Below are positions 48,527 through 60,075 of a stretch of DNA of 64,000 bases, piece after piece. A program made the translations under genes and the position numbers. The DNA comes from Apodemus sylvaticus (Eukaryota > Chordata > Mammalia > Rodentia > Muridae): assembly GCF_947179515.1 (NCBI RefSeq), contig NC_067481.1:23194957-23258956 (forward strand), in the 5' to 3' direction. The first letter of the stretch is position 1, and every line of letters starts with the position of its first letter. The notes beneath the pieces are model-generated. The model did not search any database and had not been told where the DNA came from. It saw only the letters and a list, made by a program, of their open reading frames with translations.

Positions 48527-49577
48527 TCTTTCATGATGGATTCCTGGTTACCACTCCTCTGAATTGGGCAAACTTCCTACAGATCATCAGGAAGATGAAA
48601 TTATGTGAAATATTGCTGTTGAATGAGTTACTGATAGTATAGTCTCTTATAGTGACATTACATATTCCTAATTTGATTAAAATAATTTTAAGACTTCAAA
48701 TAGTTGAGAGAACATTCTAAATTAAAATATAAAATAAAATGTGCCTCCTCCTGCAAAATAGTAAAGATTATATAGGTTGTAACTTGGCTACAGTGAGCTT
48801 TTAAGGTTTACAATCACATAGATTACATTAAAAAGAAAAATAGCCTTGGGAAAATGAATAACCAAGGAAAACATTCATTTAAGTTTGGGTCTAAGGATGA
48901 GGTCACAGATCCCCATGTTCATCATGATAGAAAGGGTCATGAAAGAAGTGGATGATTCTGTTATGAATGTAAGAACAGAAAATAGATGATTTTCTAGACT
49001 TCAAAAATTAAGATGTATAACATGCAAATTGTTTCTTAGTAAGAATTTGTTAACTTACAACAGAAAATGATTGTTTTCAATTTATAATTAATTCAAGATA
49101 CAAAAGACAGATAAAAGTATTGCTTTGGATTCATAATGAGCATATAGAATAAAACATAGAAAAACTACTGCTTTGAACGTATACTGAACTTGTAAAATGA
49201 AAGATACATTAATAATATTTAGTTAGGTAGGAATATAATAGGGTACCGTGTAACCAAAACTTGTGCTCTACCTCCCTTCTTGTGCAACAAGAATGAGGTG
49301 AATTTGTGAATGAGGTAATCCTTCACATATAGAGAACTTTTTTTAATAGGGTTTATAGATGGGCTAAGAAAAAAATAAAGTTGGTAAAGCATGCAAATTG
49401 TAGATTTGATTTCTTCAGAATCTGCATGCATATGTACTTATATAAAATGGTAAGAGCTTGGTCACTAAACTTTTGGTCTATTCACCCAATTTTTGAATGT
49501 CTGTAAGTTTGCTGATATTTGTCTATTTGTCTGTTTCTATGTATGTATATATGAATGTATTTAGGTACATATGTACC

Positions 49578-49606
49578 TATGTATGTATGTATGTATGTAT
49601 GTATGT
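49578..49606. repeat. (GTAT)n microsatellite
   Basis: A short tetranucleotide run at the standard unit position. Confidence 0.85.
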
Positions 49607-51012
49607 GTACATGCCTGTAAGTGAAGTTGTGGGAGCTTGTTCATGGAAGCCTGCTTCTATGAGAGTGCATTGCTTCATCCAGTAACTTTGTGTTTGTGTG
49701 TAAATTTTCTCTCCTTCTTTTCTTCTTGGTATCGCCCAAAGATTTTAAGCAGTTCAGAGCTTATTGCCAATCACAGAGAGTACATTCACAGATAATTAAG
49801 TTTGTTCATGTCAACATTACCAACTCTGTCTCTGTAAATCCTCTACGCTATCAGAGGGGCATATGTAGCTTCCTCTCAGCATTCACCCAAATCACTTACT
49901 TCAAACTGGTTTCTCCTCAGTTCATCCTATAGAGAGCCTGACTTTTGAAACTGTCTTGCAGACTTCAGAGCCAAGCATATGAATGATTCCAAAAACAAAA
50001 TGTCATCTGGTAGAAAAGCAGATGTCTTGAGAAAGAGAAGTCTTTGGAGATCCAGTTCACTGAGAGCAGGTACTGCAGTCCACAGAGAATCTGCTAGTTT
50101 TCCAAAGCAAGAATCTTGGCCAAAACACACATAGAGCAAACCTGAGATTCTCCTACAGATTTTCCTGCTCTCTTTCAGTAACTGTACTTTGGGGATAACA
50201 TTCCAGCATCTTGTTTGAGAGAATTGAAGTAAATCATGTGCTTAGGGTCATATGGAAAGCAGGGACACCATTTATAATTTATCTGAACTTAGGTTCCCAA
50301 TGAATCATGCTGAGGAACTAGAAGATATATGGCACATCTCCATGAGGAATCATAAAGTTTATAATTCTGCAAAACAGAAATACTCTAGATACACCACCTC
50401 CAAGCACTGACCAGGAATAAGAAGGAGATATTTTGGGATTTCATTTACCACACTCAACTGACTGATATTGGGTGTAAGACCAGAATGTTTGTCATTCACA
50501 TAGGTGAGGAGATTAATGACAGTAGTCTTCCAGTCTAGCCTATTATGTTCCTTGGACTTTTGTTGGGAAGAATTGTAGGTATCAACAGTTCTGCCATATA
50601 GATTGTGTTTTAAAGTACTCTTCTCATAACCATCATGCAAAGAAAGCTCTGCAGACCATCACAGGTGTTACCCACAGCCATCCAGGACATGGTAAGTTCC
50701 TAAAGGCCTGTGTCCTCATGCTAATGGACGTTATACTCATACTTTCTGTACCAGCATGATCCATTATGTGTGAGCCATCAGACCCATGAGACCTGACAGT
50801 CCTGAAAGGAGGCAAATTATTGTGCAAGCCAAAGTGCAAACACAGGCTGTGAATACCAAGAACATCAGGTGTCACTTCCCATGGAAGCAAAGACAGGCCA
50901 AATCACTTCCCATAGGCTTCAGCCACCATTGAAAGTGACTCCTCCACCATCACGAGAAGAAACCCATGATTGTGTTTACCTTGATACTGACTGGGGAGGA
51001 GAAATGAACCAC

Positions 51013-51095
51013 TTTTCATAATTTATTGACTCACAACCCATCAGGAGGAAGGAATGCTGCACATAAGGAGAGTGGACCCTTGGCAGGGTATAAAA
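51013..51095 (+). promoter_or_regulatory. Micro-KRTAP promoter, copy 8
   Basis: GGAAGGAATGCTGCACATAA and TATAAAA at 51089-51095. Two positions fixed elsewhere are changed here: TTTTGATAA is TTTTCATAA and the E-box CACATG is CACATA, which might weaken the promoter. Confidence 0.7.
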
Positions 51096-51174
51096 GCACA
51101 CCTGGGCAGAGAGGCTTCCAAAGCATCCAAGCCACCTTCCTACAAACAAGACCCACTGTCCAGCCTCTGACACC

Positions 51175-51327
51175 ATGCAGTGTTGTTGTGGCCCATGCTG
51201 CTGCCAGCCATGCTGCTGCCAGCCATGCTGCTGCCAGACAACCTGCTGCAGGACCACCTGCTGCCGCCCCTGCTGCTGTCAGCCCTGCTGCTGTGGGTCC
51301 AACTACTGCCAGTCTGGGTGCTGCTAG
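51175..51327 (+). CDS. Micro ultra-high-sulfur keratin-associated protein, copy 8 (50 aa)
   Basis: Consensus MQCCCGPCCCQPCCCQP through RPCCCQPCCC, then GSNYCQSGCC, where Tyr44 replaces a Cys (TGC to TAC). It has 25 Cys in 50. TATA box 86 nt upstream, intronless. After the TAG the frame runs for 17 codons to a TGA, because the TGA found in most paralogues is CGA (Arg) here. This suggests that CGA was the ancestral codon. With two promoter changes as well, it may be a weakly expressed copy. Confidence 0.75.
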   Translation: MQCCCGPCCCQPCCCQPCCCQTTCCRTTCCRPCCCQPCCCGSNYCQSGCC

Positions 51328-51650
51328 ACCACCTGCTGCATCAATGGCTGCCACCGACTCACCTGTTCCTGCCCAACCTGATCTCATAGGTCTTGCTCAG
51401 GAGCATGCCCACCTGCTCTTGTCCCCTACAGCATAAAACAGACTTCATGTAGATCACGCAGACCCAGAAAGTACATTCCACAGAGTCTTCTTCAGCTGAT
51501 TCTGTTTTGTTCCAACAAATATGCTGTCCCACCCTTTGCTTCTCTAAAACTTACATCCTTTCTCTGCACTTTGGAAACTCTCATTTGAGAATAAAGAAAA
51601 ATGATGCATCTTTTAACCTGGCCTGATACCTCAGGATATCCCACTATATA

Positions 51651-51656
51651 AATAAA
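51651..51656 (+). promoter_or_regulatory. Poly(A) signal, micro-KRTAP copy 8
   Basis: AATAAATGTG, 324 nt after the stop. Confidence 0.7.
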
Positions 51657-52264
51657 TGTGACCTTGGTACAAACACCCAGCTTCAAGTCTCATGAATCTT
51701 CATTTCTTCTTTATGTCAATATTTGCTCCTAAATTTGAAAAACAATAATATGAAAATAGCTGCAGCAGCATTTGCCATACATAATGCCCATTCTGTTTCT
51801 TTGAATGCAAAAATATATAGGTATGAACAGACCTTTATGAATAGCTGTGACCTCCACTGGAGGAATCATTTGGGAAGAATTATGAGGTAGAACATTGTGG
51901 GAGAAGTGTACTTATGGGGTACTTTTGGGTTTGGGTGTTTCAGGGACCCTAGACTTTCTCTGTTGGCTCTCTGTGGTTGCCTCAGATGTATGACTTCACC
52001 TCCTATGCCAGAAATATACTCAGCTGCCTGCATCTATGGCCACTGCCATGAGGAGCGAGCAAACCATCCCTCCAAAGTATAAGTCACAATAAACATATGT
52101 TCTCTTAGGGTTTTTACAAAGAGTCTTCATTTCAGATGGAAAAGTGCTTGAATCACCAGATATTCCTCTTGTATTCCTTTCTTTCTTCTTTTTTTTTTCT
52201 TTTTTAGCTCCAGTGTCATGAGGATCAGGCACACAATCTGTCCTTGATAAAAAAAAAAAAAAAA

Positions 52265-52939
52265 GCAGGTGTTTGCTAGGATGTGGAGAAAGAAGAACAC
52301 TTCTCCACTGTTGGTGGGGTGGCAATTTGGTACAACCACTCTGGCAGATCCTCAGAAAACTGGGCATGTCACTTCCGAAAGATCCTGCTATACCCACTCC
52401 TGGGCATATACCCAGCATGTAATAAGGATATATGCTCCACTATGTTCATAGCAGCCCTATTTATAATAGCCAGAAGCTGGAAAGAACCCAGGTATCCCTC
52501 AACAGAAGAATGCATGCCAAAAATGTGGTATATATACACAATGGAGTACTATTCAGCCATTAGAAACAATGAATTCATGAAATTCTTAGGCAAATGGATG
52601 GAGCTGGATAACATCATACTAAGTGAGGTAACCCAGTCTCAAAAGATCAATCATGGTATGTACTCACTAATAAGTGGATATTAGCCTGGAAAACTGGAAT
52701 ACCCGAAATATAATCCACACATCAAATGAGGTACAAGAAGAATGGAGGAGTGGCCCCTGGTCCTGGAAAGACTCAGTGTAGCAGTATTCGGCAAAACCAG
52801 AACAGGGAAGTGGGAAGGGGTGGGTGGGAGAACAGGGGGAGGGAAGGGGTCTTATGTGACTTTCGGGGAGTGGGGGGCCAGAAAAGGGGAAATCATTTGA
52901 AATGTAAATAAAAAATATATCAAATAAAAAAAGAAAATA
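52265..52939 (+). mobile_element. 5'-truncated sense LINE-1 3' end
   Basis: It starts in the ORF2 C-terminal Cys-rich region ('gtttgctaggatgtggagaa'), includes the frame KMWYIYTMEYYSAIRNNEFM, then 3' UTR and an A-rich tail. It is preceded by an unexpected run of about 17 A at 52248-52264. No clean target duplication is seen, and about 35 bp of unit sequence present at 26.2 kb is missing at the site. Confidence 0.85.
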
Positions 52940-53335
52940 ATTTCAGGATAGATTTGGAACTACTAGGAAGTGAAACTCAAGCTGAGGAAGAGCATTCACT
53001 CACCTTTTTCTACTATAATGCAATTGTGTCACCCAGCACTTTCCTCAACCTTGTGAACTGCTGAAGCAGTGCTGGACCCAGGAAGGTCCTCTTTGGTATT
53101 TCCCTCTTCAATGGAGTACCTTCTTGCTTACAAGACTTTATTCATCTTTCTACAACCCTTTGCAAGTTGTTTCCCCTCATAATAGATTTGATATTAACTT
53201 TCATGGCAGAATCCATGCAAGAGAAGCTACCGTTTGCAAGTGACCTTCTTGGAGACTACAAATAGTTTACCATGGCTGAAAATGATGTACACAGAAGAGG
53301 CACAGTCCAGTAGTTTCATCTTAGGATTGATTCTT

Positions 53336-53543
53336 TTTCTTTTTCTTTTTTCGTTTTACTTTTTAAAAAAGATTTATTTATTTATGTGAGTACACTGCAG
53401 CTGTCTTCAGACACAACATAAGAGGGCATCATATCCCATTACAGATGGTTTTGAGCCACCATGTAGTTGCTGGGAACTGAACTCATGACCTTCAGAAGTG
53501 CAGACAGTGTTCTTCACTGCTGAGCCATCTCTCCAGCCTCCAC
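53336..53543 (-). mobile_element. B2 SINE, antisense
   Basis: The complement of a B2: A-rich start, 'gatttatttatttatgtgag', 'ctgtcttcagacac', 'gagccaccatgtagttgctg', and the end 'gagccatctctccagcc', which is the complement of the tRNA-derived B2 head. It is flanked by a 14-bp duplication with one mismatch, TAGGATTGATTCTT (53322-53335) and TAGGACTGATTCTT (53544-53557), lying in the hydrophobic module. B2 is restricted to muroid rodents. Confidence 0.92.
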
Positions 53544-54603
53544 TAGGACTGATTCTTGCTGTTGATGTGCCTGCTCATGTTTGTCATTGCTATATTCCTC
53601 TTTGTTCTGACATAATTTGATTGGGTAAAGGAGGATTCTTCCTTCTAACAGTCTGTTTTGTTTATTTTTCTGCACACTATCTCACTTTGTTTGACATATT
53701 TCCTGCAATAAAACATGAAGATGAAATTTCATGAAACGATATTTTAATGGTATTGTGGAATTTATAGTTTCTGATAATGATTTCATTTAATTCCTGATTA
53801 GATTCAAGTGATTCTAAGACATTAACATAGTTGATAGAATTGTTTAGTTTAAAAGCAAATACAGATCGTGTCTCCTCCTAAAAAAAGTAAAGTTTGCATA
53901 GGTTAGAGAGGGGTGCAGTGAAGTCTATTTGGTATATGCATGTAAATTTTACTAAAAAGGAAATAGGCTTAGAATATTGAATAATCAAAGAATACACTTA
54001 TTCAGTGCTAAGTAAAAGGGATGAGGCCACTGATCTTCCTGTGCCCCATGATAAATGAGGTCATAAACCAGAACTGGGAAACTCTGTTAGTAGATGAAAG
54101 ATAACACTTAAAGGATGAACTAGATATCAATAGGACATAAGAGAGAGGACCTGTTTCTTGGTATGAACTTTGTTAACATATGACATACAAAAATAACTCT
54201 TGCTTTGAACTTACAATGAACATTGGGAAACAACATATATGTAAAATTATTCTTTGATTTTATTATAAACTTGTGAATAGATGATAGATAAAACTATTGC
54301 TTTGAATTTTTAATGAGCTTATAGAATAAAATATAGATTAAAACTACTATGTTGGGCAGCGGCGGTGGCGGCAGCAGTAGCTGGTCCAGCTGAAGGGCCA
54401 TCAGCAGTGGAATCAAGGTGACAGGGTCCAGGCAGGCCCTGCGCCCACAACCACTGACCTTCGCTGGCCAGCCGGCTGCAAGCAGCAGCGGATTTACGGT
54501 GCTTTTCACTGCACAGAAGCCACTTCAGCACTCTGCCTCCCGCCAGTCAGTTATGAGAGACTCGCCTCCATCTTGGTTCTCGGACTCCAGAGAGATCAGA
54601 CAG

Positions 54604-55180
54604 ACTGAGGTACGCAAACATAACCCGAGGTCAACATCGCGGGGGTCTAAGCCCCACGGGCGTTGGCCTGCACCCAGGCCCTGGGCTGTTCTGGGGGCCA
54701 TCGGGGTGCCAACCCAGCCAGGAGGTTTTTTGCCCAGCCTGGCGCGTGCGCCGCCATTTTGCCTACAGGACGCCAGAGAGCTCTAGCAGGCAAAGCTGGC
54801 CAACAGGCATAGCCCGAAGCTAACATAGCGGGGGTCTAGGCCCCAACAGGCCCTGGACTGACCCCAGGCCCTGGGCTGCTCAGTGGGCCATCTGTGTGTC
54901 AACCCAGCCAGGAGGTTGTTAGCCCAGCAGACTCTCCCGACACTTTCAGGGAGTGTGTGGGAGCCTACCATCCTGGCCACCTGACAGACCCAATTAACAG
55001 TCATAGCCCAAGGGGAACTTTGCTTGGACCTTGGCCTCCCAGGCTTTTGCCTAGACTCAGGGCATGAGCAGCTAGGCTAGCCTTGTGTGCACCAACCCGG
55101 ATAGGAGATCGGCTGCCCAGCAGAGTGATCAGCACACGGAAAAGGTCCCTGCAGCATACACCCTCCAGCACTCCCTGAAG
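54604..55180 (+). repeat. LINE-1 5'-UTR monomer-like tandem repeats
   Basis: Three degenerate copies start near 54618, 54806 and 55000, a period of about 190-195 bp. They share the layout CATAGCCCGAAG-TAACATAGCG, GGGGTCTAGGCCCC, CCAGGCCCTGGGCTG and CAACCCAGCCAGGAGGTT, decaying in the third copy. Murine L1 promoters are built from repeated monomers (established), so this is the likely internal promoter. Confidence 0.7.
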
Positions 55181-55384
55181 GAGCAAACGGGCACAATCTG
55201 GTTCACAGACACAATCTGGGGCAAAGCACACTAGGGCTGCAAGGGCACTCAAGAGGAGGACAGCACATCAGCAATCTGCTACAGGGGAAACCCAGCCATC
55301 CAGTGTTGCAGAAATAGCTGCAGAGCCCCATCAGGAGGCTCAAACACCAGCCAGAGACAAGACCAACTAACTCAAGAGAACAAG

Positions 55385-56628
55385 ATGGCAAAGGGCAAAT
55401 GCAGGAATGCTACTAACAGAAATCTAGGCAATATGGCAGCATCTGAACCAAACTCTCCAACATCAGCAAGTCCTGGTTATGCCAACACACCAGAGAAACA
55501 AGATTTGTATTTAAAATTACTGGTCATGATGCTGCTAGAAGAACACAAAAAGGATATAAATGAATCTCTTAAAGAAATACAGGGGAACATGAATAAGCTA
55601 GAAACCCGTATAATGGAAACACAAAAATCACTTAAAGAAATGCAGGAGAATAAGGCTCAAGAGATAGAGGCCAATAAAGAAATAATGCAAAAAAAAAAAA
55701 AAAAAAAAAAAAACCTTAAAGAAATGCAGGAGAACTTGAGTCAACAGGCAGAAGTCATGAAAGAGGAAACACAAAAATCTCTTAAAGAATTACAGGAAAA
55801 CACAAACAAACAAATGATGGAACTGAGCAAAACGATCCTGGATCTAAAAACAGAAGTAGAAACAACTAAGAAATCACAAAGGGAGACAACTTTGGAGATA
55901 GAAAACCTTGAGAAGAAATCAGGAGTCATAGATGCAAATATCAACAACAGAACACAAGAGATGGAAGAAAGAATCTCAGATGCCGAAGATACCATAGAAA
56001 CCATTGACTCAACAGTCAAAGAAAATGCAAAATGCAAAAAGCTTGTATCCCAGAACATCCAGGAAATCCAGGATACAATGAGAAGACCAAACCTAAGGAT
56101 TATAGGTATAGATGAGAGTGAAGATTTACAAATGAAAGGGCCAGCAAATATCTTCAACAAAATTATGGAAGAAAACTTTCCCAACTTAAAGAGAGACATG
56201 CCTATGAATATACAAGAAGCCTACAAAACTCCAAACAGACTGGACCTGAGCAGAAATACCTCTTGCCACATAATAATTAAAACCCCAAATGCACTAAACA
56301 AAGAAAGAATATTAAAGGCAGTAAGAGAAAAGGGGCAAGTAACATATAAAGGAAGACCTATCAGAATCACACCAGACTTCTCACCAGAGACCATGAAAGC
56401 TAGAAGATCCTGGGCAGATCTCATGCAGACTCTAAGAGAACAAAAATGTCAGCCAAGACTATACTATACCTAGCAAAACTCTCAATCACAATAGATGGAG
56501 AAACCAAGACATTCCATGACAAAACCAAATTTACACAATATCTTTCCACAAACCCAGCTCTGCAAAGAATAATAGGAAGAAACCTCCAATACAAGGAGGG
56601 AAACTACACCCTGGAAAAAGCAAGATAG
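55385..56628 (+). pseudogene. LINE-1 ORF1 (RNA-binding chaperone), frameshifted
   Basis: ORF1p is the trimeric nucleic-acid chaperone of L1. The frame opens at ATG 55385 (MAKGKCRNATNRN) and is open for 362 codons to TAG at 56471. Its N-terminal half is a coiled coil with repeats of the SLKE(I/M/L)QEN type (about residues 55-150), the length-variable region known in murine ORF1. This is followed by the RRM (RPNLRIIGIDE, about 238-248) and the C-terminal domain (GRPIRITPDFSPETMKARR). A frameshift between about 56446 and 56470 moves the last conserved part (AKLSITIDGETK onward, to 56628) into another frame. A run of 25 A at 55688-55712 encodes eight Lys within the coiled coil. Confidence 0.9.
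55688..55712 (+). repeat. A25 homopolymer inside LINE-1 ORF1
   Basis: A run of A following CAG/ATG-rich coiled-coil codons. It keeps the frame open as a poly-Lys tract that interrupts the coiled-coil repeats. Confidence 0.9.
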
Positions 56629-56689
56629 TAACCTTCCTTCATCAAACCCAAAAGAAGATAACCACTCAAAAATAAAAATAACATCAAAA

Positions 56690-59654
56690 ATGACAGGAAG
56701 TAATAATCACTATTCCTTAATATCTCTTAACATCAATGGACTCAATTCCTCAATAAAAAGACATAGACTAACAGACTGGATAAGGAAACAGGACCCTACA
56801 TTTTGCTGCATACAGGAAACACACCTAAATGTCAAAGAGAAAAACTACCTTAGAGTAAAAGGCTGGAAGACAATTTTACAAGCCAATGATCTCGGGAAAC
56901 GAGCCAGAGTAGCCATTCTAATATCAGATAAAATTGACTTTCAACCTAAAGTCATCAAAAGAGACACCGAGGGACACTTCTTGCTGGTCAAAGGAAAAAT
57001 CCACCAAGGAGAACTTTCAGTTCTGAACATCTATGCACCAAATGCAAGGGCACCCTCATTCGTAAAAGAAACTTTACTGAAGTTCAAAGCACACATTTCA
57101 CCTAACACAATAATTGTGGGGGACTTCAACACTCCACTCTCCTCAATGCACCGATCAGGAAAACAGAAACTGAACAGGGACACAGTAAAACTAATTGAAG
57201 CTTTGGAGCAATTGGATTTGACTGATATTTATAGAACATTTCACCCTAAAGGAAAAGAATATACCTTTTTTCTCAGCACCTCATGGTACCTTCTCCAAAA
57301 TCGACCACATAATTGGTCACAAGACAGACCTCAACAAATACAAGAAGATCGAACTAATCCCATGCCTTCTATCAGATCACTATGGTGTAAGAGTGGTTTT
57401 CAACAGCAACAAAAACAACAGAAAGCCCACATACACATGGAGGCTGAACAATACTCTACTCAATGACACCTTGGCCAAAGAAGAAATAAAGAAAGAAATC
57501 AGAGACTTTTTTAGAATTTAATGAAAATGAAGGCACAACATACCCAAATCTTTGGGACACAATGAAAGCAGTGCTAAGAGGAAAACTCATAGCCCTGAGT
57601 GCCTCCAAAAAGAAAATGGAGAGAGCATACACTAGCAGCTAAACTACACACCTGAAAGCCCTGGAACAAAAAGAAGCCAATTCCCCCAGGAGGAGTAGAA
57701 GACAGGAAATCATCAAACTCAGGGCTGAAATCAATCAAGTGGAAACAAAGAGAACCATACAAAGAATCAACGAATCCAGGAGCTGGTTCTTTGAGAAAAT
57801 CAACAAGATAGATAAACCCTTAGCCAGACTGACCAAAGGGCACAGAGAAAGTATCCAAATTAACAAACTTAGAAATGAAAATGGGGATATAACAGCAGAA
57901 ACTAAGGAAATCCAAAAAATCATCAGATGCTACTACAAGAGCCTATACTCAACACAACTGAAGAATCTGGAGGAAATGGACAATTTCCTTGACAGATACC
58001 AAATACCAAAATTAAATTAGGACCAAATAGATCATCTAAACAGTCCCATAATGCCTAATGAAATAGAAGGAGTCATAGAAAGTCTTCCAACCAAAAAAAA
58101 GCACAGGACCAGATGGTTTCAGTGCAGAATTCTATCAGACCTTCAAAGAAGATCTAACAACAATACTCTTCAAACTATTCCACAAAATAGAAACAGAAGG
58201 AACACTACCCAATTCCTTCTACGAAGCCACAATTTCGCTGACACCAAAACCACACAAAGATCCAACAAAGAAAGAGAACTTCAGACCAATTTCCCTTATG
58301 AACATCGATGCAAAAATACTCAATAAAATTCTTGCCAACCAAATCCAAGACACATCAAAACAATCATCCACCATGATCAAGTAGGTTTTATCCCAGGGAT
58401 GCAGGGTTGGTTCAATATACAGAAATCCATCAATGCAATCCACTACATAAACAAACTCAAAGAAAAAAACACATGGTCATTTCATTGGATGCTGAAAAAG
58501 CATTTGACAAAATTCAGCATCCTTTCACGCTTAAAGTCTTGGAAAGAACAGGAATTCAAGGCCCATACCTAAACATAGTAAAAGCAATATACAGCAAACC
58601 AGTAACCAGCATCAAACTAAATGGAGAGAAACTTGAAGCAATCCCACTAAAATCAGGGACTAGACAGGGCTGCCCACTTTCTCCTTATCTTTTCAATATT
58701 GTACTTGAGGTACTAGCTCGGGCAATTCGACAACATAAGGAGGTCAAAGGGATACAAATTGGAAAGGAAGAAGTCAAACTATCATTATTTGCAGATGATA
58801 TGATAGTCTACCTACGTGACCCAAAAAACTCCACTGGAGAACTCCTACAGCTGATAAACAACTTCAGCAAAGTGGCAGGTTATAAAATCAACTCAAGCAA
58901 ATCAGTAGCCTTCCTATACTCAAAGGATAAGCAGACTGAGAAAGAAATTAGGGAAATGACCCCCTTCACAATAGCCACTAACAGTATAAAGTACCTTGGG
59001 GTGACTCTTACCAAACATGTGAAAGATCTCTATGACAAGAACTTCAAGACTATGAAGAAGGAAATGGAAGACCTCAAAAAATGGAAAAACCTCCCATGCT
59101 CATGGATCGGCAGGATTAATATAGTTAAAATGACCATTGTGCCAAAAGCAATATACAGATTCAATGCAATACCCATCAAAATCCCAACTCAATTCTTCAC
59201 AGAGTTAGAAAGAGCAATCCTCAAATTCATCTGGAATAACAAAATACCCAGGATAGCTAAAACTATTCTCAACAATAAAAGAAATTCTGGGGGAATCAGT
59301 ATCCCTGACCTCAAGCAATACTACAGAGCAATAGTGTTAAAAACTGCGTGGTATTGGTACAGTGACAGGCAGGCGGATCAATGGAACAGGATTGAAGATC
59401 CAGAAATGAACCCACACACCTATGGCCACTTGATCCTCGACAAAGGGGCGGAAAACATCCAATGGAAAAAAGATAGCTTTTTCAACAAATGGTGCTGGTT
59501 CAACTGGAGGTCAGCATGCAGAAGAATGCGAATTGATCCATCCTTGTCTCCTTGTACTAAGCTCAACTCCAAATGGATCAAGGACCTCCACTTAAAGCCA
59601 GACACTCTGAAGCTAATGGAAAAGAAACTGGGTCAGGGCCCTCTCCATATTTGA
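56690..59654 (+). pseudogene. LINE-1 ORF2 (endonuclease / reverse transcriptase), disrupted and C-terminally truncated
   Basis: The endonuclease domain starts at 56690 with SLNINGLNSSIKRHRL, CCIQETHL, VLNIYAPN and IIVGDFNTPLSS. A frameshift near 57275-57290 separates it from the remainder. Further damage includes a T7 run at about 57506, a stop near 57642, a stop at 58018-58020, an A8 run near 58092 and a shift near 58350. The reverse-transcriptase core is open from 58407 to 59654, with LDAEKAFDKIQHPF, GTRQGCPLSPYLFNIVLE and the catalytic FADDMIVYL (about 58789-58815). The frame ends 14 nt after 'gaaactgg', where sequence jumps to 3' UTR. The Cys-rich C-terminal domain is lost. Confidence 0.9.
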
Positions 59655-59841
59655 TCCTGGAAAGGATTGATCTAGCATTGGAAGGGAATATAAGGACAGA
59701 GAAAAAGGAGGGAGGTGATTGGAGAAGGGATGGAGAGAAGAAGGTTTATGGGAAATATGGGGAGGGGGGATCCGGGAAAGGGGAAATCATTTGGAATGTA
59801 AACAAAGAATATAGAAAATAAAAATATTTTTAAAAAATACA

Positions 59842-60075
59842 ATCACAAAAGACCCATGGTCTTCTTGAGATACTAACCCAAGATATCGTTTGTCACCTGT
59901 ATTGTTTCTTTTGCCCATTTTGAATAAATCTCGTGTTTAATGTTTTCTTAGGAATACTTCGAAGCGCATAGAAAAATTAAATAATGTAATAGACATTTTT
60001 ATTCCTGTTACTAAATTTTATCATTCTTTATGAAAACTTGTTTTATAGCTGTGTTTTAAAATAAATACCTAAAAA
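59842..60075. other. Unassigned 234-bp spacer between LINE-1 copies
   Basis: AT-rich, no open frame, not similar to the tandem units or to L1 as far as I can see. It may be original sequence at the inversion boundary or part of another old repeat. Confidence 0.5.

Larger units (their letters stand above)
47448..51012. repeat. Intergenic body of tandem unit 8 (short form)
   Basis: Colinear with unit 1 but about 1 kb shorter. The segment corresponding to unit-7 positions from about 44.82 to 45.72 kb is absent, so sequence jumps at about 49925 from the 'ttctcctcag' block straight to the 'tatagagagcctga' block. This deletion explains the 4.2-kb gene spacing here. The hydrophobic module (48389-48526) remains open. 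Confidence 0.75.
51657..54350. repeat. Intergenic body of tandem unit 9 (last direct unit, cut short)
   Basis: Colinear with unit 1 until about 54.35 kb, where LINE-1 sequence begins and the array does not resume in this orientation. It is interrupted by a LINE-1 fragment (52265-52939) and a B2 SINE (53336-53543). The hydrophobic module (about 53544-53640) is broken by the B2 and a stop. No gene is seen. Confidence 0.7.
54351..59841 (+). mobile_element. Near-full-length LINE-1, defective
   Basis: It contains a GC-rich 5' UTR (54351-55384), ORF1 (55385-56628, frameshifted), an intergenic spacer, ORF2 (56690-59654, several frameshifts and stops, C-terminus missing) and a short 3' UTR with an A-rich tail. 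An internal deletion near 59635 removes the ORF2 C-terminal Cys-rich domain and most of the 3' UTR. It therefore cannot retrotranspose on its own. Clear target duplications were not found, and the tandem unit interrupted on the left does not continue on the right. Confidence 0.9.
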
